The notes under the pieces were generated by a model, which saw nothing but the letters and a program-made list of their open reading frames with translations, searched no databases and was not told the DNA's origin. 64,000 bases of DNA from Monosporascus cannonballus (Eukaryota > Ascomycota > Sordariomycetes > Xylariales): NCBI GenBank assembly GCA_004154925.1, contig QJNS01000059.1, positions 62,001 to 126,000 of the forward strand, given 5' to 3'. Shown one piece after another: positions 48,416-62,164 of the stretch; the stretch's first letter is position 1, and each line of letters opens with the position of its first letter. The translations under genes were made by a program, and so were the position numbers.

Positions 48416-51400
48416 AATAATAACCATGAACTCTTTATCTGAGATATCGTAATTAAGTTCGGATTATTTTAAATTATATAAAAATATATAATAGGATATA
48501 ATTTTGTCTTAATTATTTTCTTATCCGATTATTGCATTTAACTTATAGTCCTAAATATCAGTTTGTAACCTAAATGAATAAGTTAAATGGTACATAATCA
48601 ATATTAGATTATCAATAATCCCATCCTTAATTTCTTATAAGGCTTTTTTTATTTTCGACGTTTATTTGAATTCCTTTTCTTTTTTTAAAAGGTTGGTTAA
48701 AAGTATAATTATTTTGCTAAAGTTTTTAATAAATTGTTTGTAATAATTAACGAATTTAAAAAGAAAATACCTGTACCTTCTCAACTATATTTAATAACTG
48801 TTATTTTATAATTACAAAGATTTTTTAGAGTTATCTTAACGTATTTTAAAATAATAATATATTCTAGAGATTTTATATTTTTGGTATGGAATTAACTTTT
48901 TTCCGCATTAATAAGCGGTGTTACGTTCAATAAACCTTGGAAAACTTTATAAAAATATCCTGTATATATGTTTTCGTTTTCCTGAAAAACAAATTATTAA
49001 AATATCAAATAACAAGCATATCGAAATATTCTCGTACTAAATAATTAACTATTTGTTAGAAAATTATTAGTACATTCGTAAATCCTATTAATATCATTAA
49101 ATATTCGAATAATCCGTAATTCATCCTGAAAATTGTTTTTTTATTCGTATCTTTTTTTAACTTTAATAACATTATATCCATTTTAAGATTGAATATTATA
49201 AATTATTTAGTTCCGTAAAATCGAGCTTTTATGTTTATAATCAAGGAAGATAATATTTCATCCTTAATAATAATATCGTTTAATTATTAATAATTAACTA
49301 TAGGTTATAACTTCCTATATCTCTTAGATACAAAAAATATTAAATATTTTATTTATAACTTCGAAAATCGAATCGATGCTTTTTATAACTAATTTTTCAA
49401 ATTCTTTTAAAAACCCATAATTCGTTTCCGCTAAGCTTACAAATAAGGTAAAACTTTATCGAATCTTTTTTAAAAACCTATCTTATAATACTATTCGTTA
49501 TATTTTAATATTTTTATATCGAATCTTTTCTTCAAAAGCTGCTTGTACCAGTAATATTATAATAACATATTAATTAAGTTTTTTCGGTCTTAAAATTATT
49601 ATTTTAAATTGTTATTTAGTGACTTGAATTTCGCTTTAATAATAATAATAATATGTTATTTTTTATATACCGAATTTCTTTTTACATTTTTCTCTTTTAG
49701 GTAATAAAATATTTATCGTATTATTATGGCTATATTTATTGCCATATTCGATTAAGTGTTAAAATGTTAATTCATTTCTTTTTTGTCTATTAATAAAATA
49801 TAAGGCAAATTCTACTGGATTAAGCTTTTAATTAATAGAAATTCAGTACTGGCATATCTATAATAATCTTGAAATTATATTGTAATTTTCAAATATTACG
49901 ATATCGCAATTAATTATTTACTATCGTTTTTAAATAAAAATCTCGAAATAATTAATTTCATATATAATTTCTCTATTGTCCTAAACGAATTCTTACTTTT
50001 CGACATTGGTCATTATATAAAGTTTTAACTCATATTTTTATAATAATTTAAATTTATAAACTATATTTGATATAATATAATTTCCGCCCAAAATTTCGCA
50101 ATTTATTATTACGGTATACTAATACGTTTCGATTCGTGTATTCAAAATAATAAAATTATTGACACGTTTTATTTTCGCGTTTAAAACCTTTTTTAGGAAC
50201 TTTTGTTAGCTTTTTTAAATTTCGTTATATTACAGCTTTTTACAGGTAACTTTTTTCAAATTCCTTTTCGAATGTATCGAACTCTATTTATATTTTTGTA
50301 TTCAACGCGTTAAACTACTATATTTATGGTTATTGTGGGCGTACCATCTTTTTTAAATTTTATTAAATAATCTTAATATTTCTGTAATTCCTTTTCCCAT
50401 TCAATAAATTATTTGTTTCCTAACTTCGACCGCATTTTTTTATGCGTTATATTCATTATCGTTCCTATTATTGCTTATAAATTTATGTATTTTCTCCTTA
50501 ATAACTTCTTTTCGTTAAAACCTATAATGATTACTAATTAAAAATAAAAATCCATAATAACCTTTTTATAATACTTCTTTATTAAATACTTGATCAACTC
50601 CTTTTCCGTTTAGTAATTATACTATTCGTAATAACAAAAAAGGTTTTCTTACGAGTATTACTTTCTTTCGGGCCAGTTTTTTATTTCGGCCAATTATCAA
50701 ATATTCTTTTTAAGCTTATAAATCGAAAGTATTAATACTATTATTTATCGTTTTTATTATTTCCTGTTCTGTTTAGAAAATCGAGCCCCTCATAATATAT
50801 ACGGATAATTCTTTTATAAATATATTATTTTTATTTCTTATAACCAGGGCATTTTCGCCATCAGCAATATATCGCGTATTTTCTACTATACGGATTAAAA
50901 ATTCCAGAACAAGTCTCTTTTATCAAATCTTAATATTCTCGTAACCATCCTTATAAATTTTCTTATTATGCTCGTAATATCTATTAAGCCAGCTTTTTAA
51001 CTTCGCATATTCCCTATTAAATCTTTCGCTATAAGGGACTTAATACGTATTTAACCTAAATTATGTTAATATATTTACTTACGTTTTTTTAAGCTTTTTT
51101 AAATTATCTTTTAGATAAGGATTTTTAATTATCATAACGCGATCTTTTAAGTACCTTACATTATGTCATTTTATACTCTATTTTATTACAATTAAAACAT
51201 TTAATTTTGTTTTAATCCTTTTTGTAAATAACTTCTATTTCTAGAATTCTTAGTTTTATACTATGAAAAAATATTATTATGCCGAAGAATATTAATATTG
51301 GTCGTATATCGGAGTTTATTATTAATGTTTCCTCTAATACTCCTCATACGCTAGATATATTGTCGATTGTCGATTTTAATTGCCATAACGATATAATCCA

Positions 51401-52630
51401 ACAAATAATTCGGCCGGTCTCATTTAAAAAAAACTTGTTTTATATTGTTTTAAGCCGTCGAAAAGCTTAACTATTAATATTTTTATCTTTTATTTAATTT
51501 CGATATGAATTAAATAAACATACTGCTATACATGAATCTTAATTCTCTTTATCGTAAATATTAGATCTATATTTCGGCTTTTATTTTTTCGTTTATTATT
51601 CCGAAACATTTTATTAATATTTACTTAAACTGTTCTTAATCGTTATAAACTCGTATTACTTTTGGATTTTATTTTTCTATTAGCAAAATAATATGTTCCA
51701 TTATTGCAAATTCAAACCATATAGTTATATCCCTAATAAATATCCAATTACGAATTCGACTCATATAATAAGCAGAATTAATCGAATGAAAAAGCCCTTA
51801 AAATATATTCGGTTAGGTTAAAAATAATTGTAACTTAATCAAAGTTCCGTCGAAAAATTCTCATTTAAGAAATTTAAAAGCTTTTCCTAATTCCATAATA
51901 AAATTTAACTAAATAACTTAACTCGTTCGAAAGTGTTTTTCGATTTTAGAAAATTTCCCCTTTTCCTTAAATTTCTTATAAACCGTGTAAAAGAACGTAA
52001 TAAAATCATTATTATCTTTTTAAGCTAAAACGTTCCTTGCTTTATAACATTCAGATATCGAAAAACCTTTTCGCCAAAAAAATTAAAGTTATTTTTTTCC
52101 TTCTCGGATTTTATTCCGGCATCCGGATTATTAGAAATCTGGTAAATAGGTTATTCAAGCTGTTTGTTAGTAAATATAATGTCGGCGATATTGGTTGAAA
52201 TTTAACGGTATTATTACATAAAAGCTTATAACGTATAATAATTAAATAGTTTAGTTAATTATTAGACCTTAGGTTAAAGGATTTATATTAACAAAAATAT
52301 CGTAAAATCCTAAGTAATAAATATAATAACGTAATATATTTTATAATGCTAAAAAGTTCTTACATAATGATCTTTTATTAGAAACGATTAATATTATTCA
52401 ATATTACGAATTAACATTATTCAAATTATGATCACGAACGTATTTATATATTAATTTCTTTTTTATTACTCGTTTTTATTGAGTAAAACTTTATTAAATA
52501 ATTACTTAATAATACTTAATAGCTCATAATTACAATGCGTTAAGCATTTATTACGTAATTTGGGCTAACGTTACCATTTGTGGTCTTGACCCGACCGTTT
52601 TCATAGGCTCAGCCTCGTGGGGTCGTAACA
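48416..52630 (-). mobile_element. Element VI, right part: RT, protease, gag and 5' LTR
   Basis: The continuation of 14751-16807 after the insertion of VII. On the minus strand: RT about 48850-49500, protease about 49830-50200, gag 50690-52210, 5' LTR 52234-52630 (family C). It is the most decayed element, in keeping with being the outermost and therefore oldest layer. The RT active site cannot be read as YxDD. The plus-strand ORF 51279-51470 is a shadow. Its outer flank, TATAA at 52631-52635, would be one target duplication. Confidence 0.85.
52234..52630 (-). repeat. 5' LTR of element VI (LTR family C, 397 bp)
   Basis: Similar to 38547-38932 and 45076-45461, including the GACCCGACCGTTTTCATAGG part near the outer end, but more heavily mutated. 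It marks the right edge of the nested block. Confidence 0.88.
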
Positions 52631-54324
52631 TATAATAATTAATATATGCCGTATAAAATTAATTATGTTTTATATAATTTTTTATTTTAATCTATTTTTA
52701 ACTGTATTTTATCTATTTATTGTTTTCTTTTTACATTTGTATTTTTATTTCCTTTTCATATATATTTCGTTGAATCCTTTGTATTTATTTTTATATTATT
52801 TCTTTCGTTTATTATGCGTATAATCTCCGTTTTATTTCCATATATTATATTTTCTTCGGACGCCATTTTATAAGAAATAATATTTTAATATTAGTAATAA
52901 TTTCAATGTTTTAGATAACACTTTTTAACGTTAATGATATGCTGGATCTTTATTATAGCACGAGCGGAAATAAGCTGTATTATATTTACGTAATATGACG
53001 TTATTTCGATTACCGTACTATTTACGTTTAAATTCCTGGTAGGTTAATTATATTATAAATAATTATTAATATAAGATTTTTGGTGTAGTAAAACATTATT
53101 TTTAATATTATTAATGTTACTGTTTGAGATTTATTTAAATTTGAATTATTTGTAAAGAATTACTTGAACAATTTTTTAATTCGGTAAAAATAATTAATAG
53201 CTAATTAACGAATTCGAAAAGATTTATATTATGAATATTTAAAACAAACGTAATAATGAATTTAAAATTAATTGCCGATTTAATGTTTTTTGCGAGGTCG
53301 AAATTACTATCGAAATAACTATTATTGAAAAATATTATTTTTCAATACATCGGAAATACATTTCCAATCGTCCTTTCTAATTACGGAAATTTAGATATAA
53401 TTTTATTTTATAAAGGAGCAAATTTACATAATTCTTATAAATATCCCAGGTTTCCTTTTTACTATATAGTTGATTTCTGATTAACCGTAAATTTAAAATA
53501 TTTTTGTAAATAATAAAATGGTTAAAACCTGTTATAGTATTACATTTTTTATTTACGAATATTTTGGGCTTCTTTTTCGACGTTGTAATAAAATTTTAAT
53601 ATTTATTAATAATTATAATTAAAAAAACATTTGTTCGATAAAACAGTTATTAATCCTAAGTACGTTAAACGTTTTAAAAATAACTCCTTATTTTCTATTA
53701 ATAATAAATTATATTGTCAGTATTTAGGTCCTGTCTTTCGTTAATAATAAAATATGTTTACTCATTTCTCGCGTTTTACGACTAATAAAATTATTAAATA
53801 TATCCGCTTGGTATTATAATATATCTTTTAATCGTTGTTGGATATTTTAAGTTAATTTCCTTAATAAGTTTATTAAAGGTTAATTAATATAAAATTGAAT
53901 AATCAAATGTAAAGTTTTATATTCGAAATAAACACTCTGTTCTTGTTAAGTTATTTATCGATCCCTACTTATTTGCTATTTTATTCATAAAGGAATTGTA
54001 TTTTAAATTTTAAATTTTAATTTAGTATAAAATTTGACACTTACAAATGTATTTATATTTAATATAAACGTTCGAAATCTTTTATATCGTTATTTAGTCT
54101 CCGATTATATTTCGATTTATTATACATATTAAACAATATTTAATTAATCGGTTTGTAATCGATATATAATAAGATAAATATTTGTTAACAACTTGAAAAC
54201 TTGAAAATAAGTATTTAATTAATATTTTAATATTAATATTTTAATATTAATATTTTAATATTAATATTTTAATTATACTCAATTTTACTTTTTATTATTT
54301 TATAATCATTAAATAATTAATATT
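52631..54324. other. AT-rich sequence, no gene seen
   Basis: No recognisable domain. On the minus strand an ATG at about 52868 opens MASEENIIYGNKTEI and runs some 45 codons to a TGA, towards the LTR of VI; this is too short and AT-biased to call. The sequence contains the 14-bp tandem repeat at 54218-54273. Confidence 0.6.
54218..54273. repeat. Tandem repeat, four copies of a 14-bp AT unit
   Basis: AATATTTTAATATT is repeated without interruption four times. It is a simple A/T microsatellite-like array, 52 bp left of the pogo-like transposon. Confidence 0.85.
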
Positions 54325-56185
54325 TCGGACAAGCTTACCGGATGGACAAATTCACCAGATAACCTTTGGCACCTTTCGATGACAAATTCAAATTAATTAA
54401 CCATAACATGTCAAAATAATATAACTTAATCGGATTCTTTTTCGTTAAGTATATTTACAACTTTTTTACAAATACGCGCATTATATCCGGGCTTACCGCA
54501 AACGCCACATTCCGCTTCTTCGTCTTAATTGTTTTGCGACAATTATCTTCAGCCGCTATTAACTGCATTTTTTTACCACCACTTTCTTTTTCGGCCAGAA
54601 AAGCTTATCCTTTTTATATAATAAATATTCCTCCTTTTTAAAGCGGTTTATTTTTAATCCTCAGAAGTTTGTTAAAAATATAGTTTGTTTCGCACAAATA
54701 ACTATTTTTTTTGTTTAAAAAACTTATATACAATAATATCAAGGCACTTTTCGTTAAAGGATTCACTAATTTAATTATCTTTTGACGGCGAGTTATTCTG
54801 GTAATTCTTTTTTTTTCTTTTGCCAATTATTTCCCCATCTTATTATTTGGCGGATGTTTTTAAAGGTTTTTGCAAAGGGGGAAAAACGAAATCGGCGGAA
54901 GTAAGCGGCGGTACGGCCGGTATAGGTATAGCTGGAAAAATTTTCAAATCGGATAAAACGTTATTAAGATCAAATAAAACAAATCTAACTTTTGCAAATC
55001 CGGCTTTAATATTCTCGGACGTCATAGCAACTTTAAACGTATCGTAAAAGCCGGCGAAAATGATCTTTTTTCGCGATATAAGTACAATAATATCGTATCA
55101 AGTTTTCGACATAAAACAAATAAACCCATTTTAAAATAAAAAAGCAAAACATATCGAAAGATTAAAGCCGATAAAAACATAAGCAGATATATAAAACGTA
55201 ATAATATCTTTATTCGCGTAATATTTTTCAAATTGTATTTAATAATAACATTCGTAACCGTCGAAAATAAAAAAAAAATTTCGATTCTTTCGTACCCGTT
55301 CGGATATATCTGTCGAAATATTGGATATATTTCGAACCTAGTTGGTTCGTTATCCTGCCATTTTTACTTAAATTAATATTTCAACCGGCTAATAACAATT
55401 TTTTCGGTATTAAAAACTAAAGTAATTTTTTTTCAACAAAAATAATAAATAAAAGTAATACCCAATTTTGCAAATTAACAACCTATATAACTATAACCCA
55501 TTTTTTATTTCTTTATTACATTCATTTAAATTTTTTACGTTTTTTAATATTAATAATTACTATGCCCGTTACTATAAAAGATTATATCAAAAATGACGTT
55601 TCGTCAAAATTATATATATCCTTTTTTATAATGCCGTATTTTATAATTATAATCCGAATAAATTTTAATTGCTTGCGAAATATTTCCAAGTTTTCGTATA
55701 ATATCTTTTAACAATTAAACTTTCGATTTAAACGTATTTTGAGTTTTCTTCGTTATTTAACAACATTCAATGCCTATTTCACTCTATTATATCTCATAAC
55801 GCATTAAGCAAACAATATATTCATTATATCTTTAACCTATTCAATCCGGATAGAAAACGTTCGTATATTTAAGTTAAGGATTCGGTCGACAATCGATTAT
55901 TTTTTGGTCGTCGTTACTTTTCGCGAATTCAGAATAATATCGGTTCTACAGGATTTACCGGTATATCGTTCGTATAATGTAAAATAAGCGATTTTATAAA
56001 TCGAACTAAATATCGTATAACTAAATATCGGATCTCGGTTTTTAACCAGGATGGCTAAATTTATTTTTGCTCCTTTTGTAAGTCGTTCCATATTGTTCGT
56101 ATTAAAAAATTGTTAATTGAAATTAGGTTATTAAAAGGTATTAGAAACCATCTGGTAAGCTTGTCCATTCGGTGCCCTTGTCCGG
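54325..56185 (-). mobile_element. pogo/Fot1-like DNA transposon (Tc1/mariner superfamily), RIP-degraded
   Basis: Terminal inverted repeats of about 35 bp: the left begins TCGGACAAGCTTACCGGATG, the right end read inwards begins CCGGACAAGGGCACCGAATG. Length 1,861 bp, typical of fungal pogo elements with one transposase gene. The flanks are TATT on the left and TATG on the right, so the TA duplication is not clean. It lies outside the nested retrotransposon block. Stops and H-to-Y changes point to RIP. Confidence 0.85.
54440..56091 (-). pseudogene. Transposase remnant of the pogo-like element
   Basis: N-terminus at 56091: MERLTKGAKINLAILV, then IYKIAYFTLYERYTGKSCR and LNSRKVTT, the helix-turn-helix region of fungal pogo transposases. 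The DDE region reads IFDGYECYY near 55270, with catalytic Asp retained. The C-terminal part 55025-54843 reads MTSENIKAGFAKVRFVLFDL and SDLKIFPAIPIP, the characteristic end of the DDE domain. A terminal zinc knuckle ECGVCGKPGYNARIC (about 54515-54468) has His as Tyr. At least three frames are needed and stops interrupt it, so it is inactive. ORFs 54638-54826, 54843-55025 and 55022-55231 are pieces of it; 54820-55047 plus is a shadow. Confidence 0.85.
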
Positions 56186-59100
56186 TATGTTAATCTTTAA
56201 TAAAAATATTATTATCTACGATTTTTAAATTATTTTGGTTTTCATATAGATATGTAACTTTAATATATGGCTACAATATTTGATATATATATTTAATATA
56301 TTTTCGGAAATTTTACGTATAATATATAATAAATTAATCATATTATTGAAGTATTAAGTTATTTTTAATTATATTAAGATTTTAATAAAAATACTAGAAA
56401 TCTTTTATATATTTAAAAATCTATTTGATTTTTAATCCTACCTCGAATGTGAGTAAATATACGTTTTTTTATTTTTATTTATATTTTAACGCCTTTTCGA
56501 AGTACCTTATTATTTTTTAAATAATATTTATATAAGGCTTCGAACGGGAAACGGCTAGTAAATATTTTTCGTTTATTTATCGATTTAAAAATAACAAATC
56601 ATTAATATTTACCATTTCATTTTTTTATAAAGTTCCGTTTAAATTTAATTTATTAATAACTTTCGCTTCTATACCGAATCTATATTGTATTTTAATAAAA
56701 AGTAATCGCATCAATTGGCTTCCGGTAAAGGTTTTAACTGTAAAAATAAATATATTTTAATTTATTTATGCTTAAATATTGTAGATATTATATAAGAAAG
56801 TTAACTAAACATTGGAAAGGAAATGAATTAAATAACAATAAAAATGATAATTATTTATATAGATTATAACATAATTTCATTATATTTTTAGCAATTCAAA
56901 TATTATTCGGTATACTTTTAAATATCGTTTAATATATTATTTTAATAAAATTCTTTAATTATTAAATTTCATATCCCAATCTATTTTATATATTTTGAAA
57001 AAGAATGATACTATTAATTAAGCAATTACATGCGTAAAATGTTTGGTACTAAAATTGCGAATGTATTCCTTTAATATAAATTTTTATTTAAACTTAAAAA
57101 ATATTTCTTTTTATTCCTTTTTAGTATTTCAATATTCGTATTAACTTTGTAATATTTCAGTTTTGAGTTTTTAATTTTCGATTTTTATCCTAAAATTCTT
57201 AAATAACTTTCGGTTTTGATATTATTTCGACCTTAAATAATTCCTTTACGAAAAGAGTAAAATATATTAATTATTAATAATAACTTTAAAACCAGTTTCG
57301 TTTTTCCTAGAATGTTATAATTGGATCGTATTATAGTTAGAATTTGCGGCTATTATTATTGAACCGTTAATTATATCATTATTATAATATGTATTTGAAT
57401 AATTTTATATAAATAATAAGTTTGATGAATATATAGTTTTTTCTTTTTTTTGAAAAATATGTTTTTTAATTAGATAGCTCAGGCGTTTGGTTTCTTTTGA
57501 CACTGATAATAATTATTCAAGTTTTCGTTATTTAAAATCCATTTCGAAATTTAGTAACAACTTAGTTTTGCCCCGTTTTTACGAAATTCTTAATTTTTAC
57601 AGTATTTTAAATTACGTTATATATTTATAATTATTTTCTATAGATCTTTCAATATATTATTTATAATCCTACTATTTTAATACTATACGAACCATATTTT
57701 TAGATGGAATATTTTAAATATATAATTTAAGTATTTCGATAATTTATTTATTAAGTTAATAATATTTAGTCAGTATTAAATCTTAGAGTTAAATTAACAG
57801 AAACAATAAATTTACAAGGTCGATCTGTTTTTAAAGTAAGCTATTAATATATTTACAATATTTTTAATATTATATAATTAACAAGCATCAAAAATTTCTC
57901 TATAATCTTTACATATTTATTTTAATATTTTTAATTTTTTTTAAATATGAGAAACCGTAATTATTTTATAATTTATTTTTCTTTCGATTAAATAAAGCTT
58001 TTGTATTTAATATGGAACTACATTTTGATAGTGTCTATATCGTTGTAATAATATTTTTAATATAAGTTTTATTAAAATATTTGTTTCGATTTTAATATCG
58101 AATAATAGTTACAAATTCCAAAATATTTTTTAGTATTTCTAAGCTAGTAAAATTTTGTTTTTTCTGTAATATTATATCCTTTTCAATAACTACATAATAA
58201 TTTTAGGAACATGTAAATAATGAAAAATAAATTTCCACTAAAAATGTATAAACTTTTAAAAAACGTGTAGATATTAAAAGTCAATTCAGGTTTTACTTAC
58301 AGTTTCATCGTATTAATATGTAGGTAATTTATATGTAATTCATTATTATTAACTATAAGAGCTAAAAATAGAATTCTTAAAAATATATATTTAAATATTT
58401 TGTATATTTTCTGGTTTTTTAAATAAATACATATATTATTTATTTATATGTAGTAAATATCATTAAATTATTTAATTACTGTTTAATATTTGTAAACTTA
58501 AAATACAACCGATATGTTAACAAGGCCAAATAATATAACTATATCTTGAAACTATCTATTAGAGGTTCGGGAAAAAATAATTTATTAATTAATATTTTTA
58601 GTTTTAATACGAAAATAATTATTTTTAAAATTAATTTTCTAAAATATTATAATAAATTTTAAAACCAATGTTATAAAATATCGGTGTTTTATTGTTATTG
58701 TTATTTAGCTTCATATAATCGATATACAATTAGAACTCTTTTAAATACGAATAATATTAATAATTTTAAATCTCTTGTGAAATAATATATTTGTTTTATT
58801 TTTAGAAAGTTTTCATATAGTTTTTTAAGTACTTTTCGTTAAATGTTTTGAATAAGATCAATTAGGCCGAATAAAGGTATTTGTGCTGGTATTAAATTCC
58901 TTATATATTTTGCGCTTAATAACTATAAAATTAACATTATTTTAAAATATATTTTCTAAAACCGGTTTAAATATATAGAAATGTTAATTATGTTTCGTTT
59001 TTATCATATTTTAAATTCCAAAATATTCAGTATATTAATTGAACTTATTATATTTATGGTATAAATTTAATTTTTTTTAAAAATATTTAATTTGTAAATC

Positions 59101-61940
59101 TTTATCTATTTATCTTTAACAACGGTTTTTACGATTATTAATATATAACTATGTTTAGTAAAATGCCTAATTCACTAATTTTTAATTTAGATAATAAAAT
59201 GTAGCACGTTTTTTAAATATGCTATATGATAAAGTAAGTTTATTTAAAATTTGGTTTATTTTCATTATCATTTATTATATTAATAATAATTTTATAATTT
59301 TTACAACATTTGCTATATATTCAGTTATCAATAGTAAAGCTCGGAATATTTATAAACCTTAATTAAATATTTAATATTTTTAAATCTTTATTTGTCATAT
59401 TTATATACGTTTGATTTTTTTACATTTATTTGTAGTATTATATTTTTCGGAATCCTTTAATAATTGTTTTTTAAACGGCCGTTTTACTTCAACCGTTTTA
59501 TTATTATTAACTGTAATAAATAAAATGTATAAATTTATTTCGGTATTTCTTTATTAAAATATTTATATATTAGCATTAATTCAGATTTCCGTTATATATT
59601 ATAGTCTTTATATAATATTTAAAAGTTTATTTTTATATGGCCGAAATAATAAGGGTTTTATATTTTTGAAAAAATTGTAATTTATATTTTCATAATTTAT
59701 TTTATTATAATTATAATATTTAGAAAAACATTTATAAAACGTATCAGTATTATATCGTATATATTTATTTTTATTGCAATTAAATCGGTGGTCAGCCGAT
59801 TTCTGAATAAAAAAAAGTTCATAGTTTTTATTATTTTTAAATATTGTTTTTATTTTGTTTTTTTGATTTGCTTTAGAAAAAGACGTTAAAATAAAATTAT
59901 TTATTTTTATTAAACTTTCTTAGAAAAAAATCGTTTTTTTTTCGTTTCTCTCAATACCCCTATACTATTTTGCCTTATTTCTTATGTTATTGATGTATTT
60001 TAATGTAACCATATTTGTAATAAATTATTTTTTAACTTTAACATTACTTTATAAAAACAATTAAAAAAACACTGATTTTTTTAATTATTTTACGTATTAA
60101 AATACTTATAAATTTTATTTCATAAATTTCAAATATCTTTTTGGGGTAACATGTTAATAATAAATAATTAAAACTTATAAAAAGTAATTTTATAAATTAC
60201 TTTTTATAGGTTTTCAAAAGGTAAAATTTATATAATGTTTAATTACAATTTATAAGCTTGTTATTTTAATTGTTTTATATATAAATTAATTAAATATATT
60301 GTAATATAATTGATAAATATTTATAATAAAAATATTATATTTCAATATTTCGACATACGTTAAAAGAACGGCCTTTATTTAAAACTTTTGATTTATTATA
60401 CGTTTAGTAAATTTCAAATAATTATAATACGGTGTTTATTTGTTATTTTCAGGGTTTTACGATCATATTATAATTAATGTATAATCTCTTTTTTTTAAAT
60501 TTCAAAATAATTTGAAATATTATTTATTTTGTCAACATATACTTTCTAGAATTTAATTATTATTAAACAGTTTAACCTTTTTTTGCTTTAAGTTCAAAAA
60601 CGTAAATATTATATTATATCCGTTTTCCGATAATTCGATTAAGGTGTATCGGAATATATTTTTATCATATATATTAAAAAAAAATCTAAGACTTTGAAAA
60701 CCGAAATCCTTTGCCCGTTAAGGTTTTATTAAAGCTTTTTTTAACTATTTACGTAATGTAATTGATCGTTCGTTATTTAGGTTCCGATCGGCGGTTTTTC
60801 TGATCGATGACTTAAATTCGTTTTAAAATTAACGAGCTCTGCTTTTGGTAGTTATGGTATTATTTTTGATGGTAAAATTAAAAAGGGTTATAAGATGAAA
60901 TATTACTGCATATTAAGGTAAAATCATTTTCGTTTAATTATACAATATATTTTCAAAAATAAAATATTATATTCAATTTATTTGGCGTTTTTTATTAGCT
61001 GCTATATAATGGATTTATATTAATAGGTAGGTAAGCGACAGGTCGTCTCTGTGTCGTAACCCGGTAAAGGTTATGGTTTATAATATAATTATTCAAAATC
61101 TAAAAGATTTAAAATAATTTACCGCCTATAATAATATCATAATTCCATAAAAGATTTTGATTGTAATATATTAAAGGATAACGTACTTTTGAGAATAAAA
61201 TTTAAAACTTAATTATAAGTTTCGCTTTCGTTAAAATTTTTAACCGTATTATTTCAAGTTCCCTTTCGAACTTTTGCTATGTTAAAAAACAATCAAATCA
61301 TTTTATGTTGATTTCTATGTAAATTCTTAATTCAATATATCTTAAGCAATTTATTTCTTTTAAAAAAATTCAAATTTTGTTTAGTTTATTAAGACTCTTT
61401 ATTATTTGCAATAGTAGATAGGGTGTTTATATTGGTAGTAGCGTTGAAAATTCGAAGCTTGAAAATCTTTAACATTTGCAGCTTTTTTACCATTACATCT
61501 ATTAAATAAATTAATAAAATAGGATAATTAAAAGGTTTTACACCTATATAAATATAATAATAGTAATACTTAAAATACACATAATATAACTATTTCTCGA
61601 TTTGCAGATAAATTAATAATTAATAAATATCCTGTAAATATATTATTCCCAAATATATAAAAATTCGACCTTTTCGTTTCGAGTTATGTAAAGTTCGGTT
61701 ATTATATTTCTAATCTTTAAAGTTATTATTCTATTCGAAATCCAAATCTTCACAAACCTGGTTAATAATTTGCGAAATAAATCGAAATAAATGGATTTAT
61801 AACATATCTATAAATAAACGAATTTTAAATAAGCAAATATACGCGGAATAGATATATATTATAAAGCGTTAAAAGCTGGTTATAACGATTTATATATATT
61901 GAAATATAATTATATAATTGTAATGAAATAAGGGAATACG
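56186..61940. other. AT-rich sequence without recognisable genes
   Basis: About 5.7 kb. I see no transposon domain, LTR or RNA gene. CpA is slightly more frequent than in the nested block, so part of it may be old non-repetitive sequence. It contains a perfect 15-bp-arm hairpin at 60176-60208 and a short G+C-richer stretch (about 61025-61075, GGTAAGCGACAGGTCG). The 63-codon minus-strand ORF at 61389-61580 is Tyr/Ile-rich and not convincing. Confidence 0.6.
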
Positions 61941-61954
61941 AGAGATATCGCTAA

Positions 61955-62085
61955 ATGTGTTATAGCTGCACTATACCATTACGCCACCAGGGCAAAAGAT
62001 CAGTGGAATGATCGCAATTGTGGTAATTATGCTGGTGCTTACAGCTGCATATATACTGGAGCTCTTACTGTGGACCAAGCCGTAA
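61955..62085 (-). repeat. GC-rich islet with tRNA-like A box, possible SINE remnant
   Basis: About 130 bp with clearly more G+C and CpA than its surroundings. On the minus strand it reads GCCCTGGTGGCGTAATGG and then TATAGTGC (62000-61968), which fits a pol III A box (TGGCGTAATGG). A possible B box (CTCGTATTCCC, about 61944-61934) is poor and the D stem pairs only partly, so this is not a functional tRNA gene. A direct repeat TA(T/C)AGCTGCA occurs at 61971-61980 and 62040-62049. Confidence 0.35.
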
Positions 62086-62164
62086 TAAAAAAGCATTTTA
62101 ATAATTTTGCGAAAAACGTAAATAATTATTTTATCGTTAAAAAGTTACTGCAATAAAATTTAAG

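Noticed and set aside
52640..52868. Minus-strand ATG opening MASEENIIYGNKTEI next to the LTR of VI
   Set aside because: Only about 45 codons to a TGA, no homologue recognised, no start context evidence; could be a gene end cut by VI, but unsupported.
57465..57500. TAGCTCAGGCGTTTGG, resembling a tRNA A box
   Set aside because: No B box at the right distance and no acceptor-stem pairing; taken as chance similarity.
60176..60208. Perfect hairpin, 15-bp arms, 3-nt loop
   Set aside because: Purely A/T-rich except one G:C pair; such palindromes are expected to occur in DNA of this composition. No evidence of a terminator or origin.
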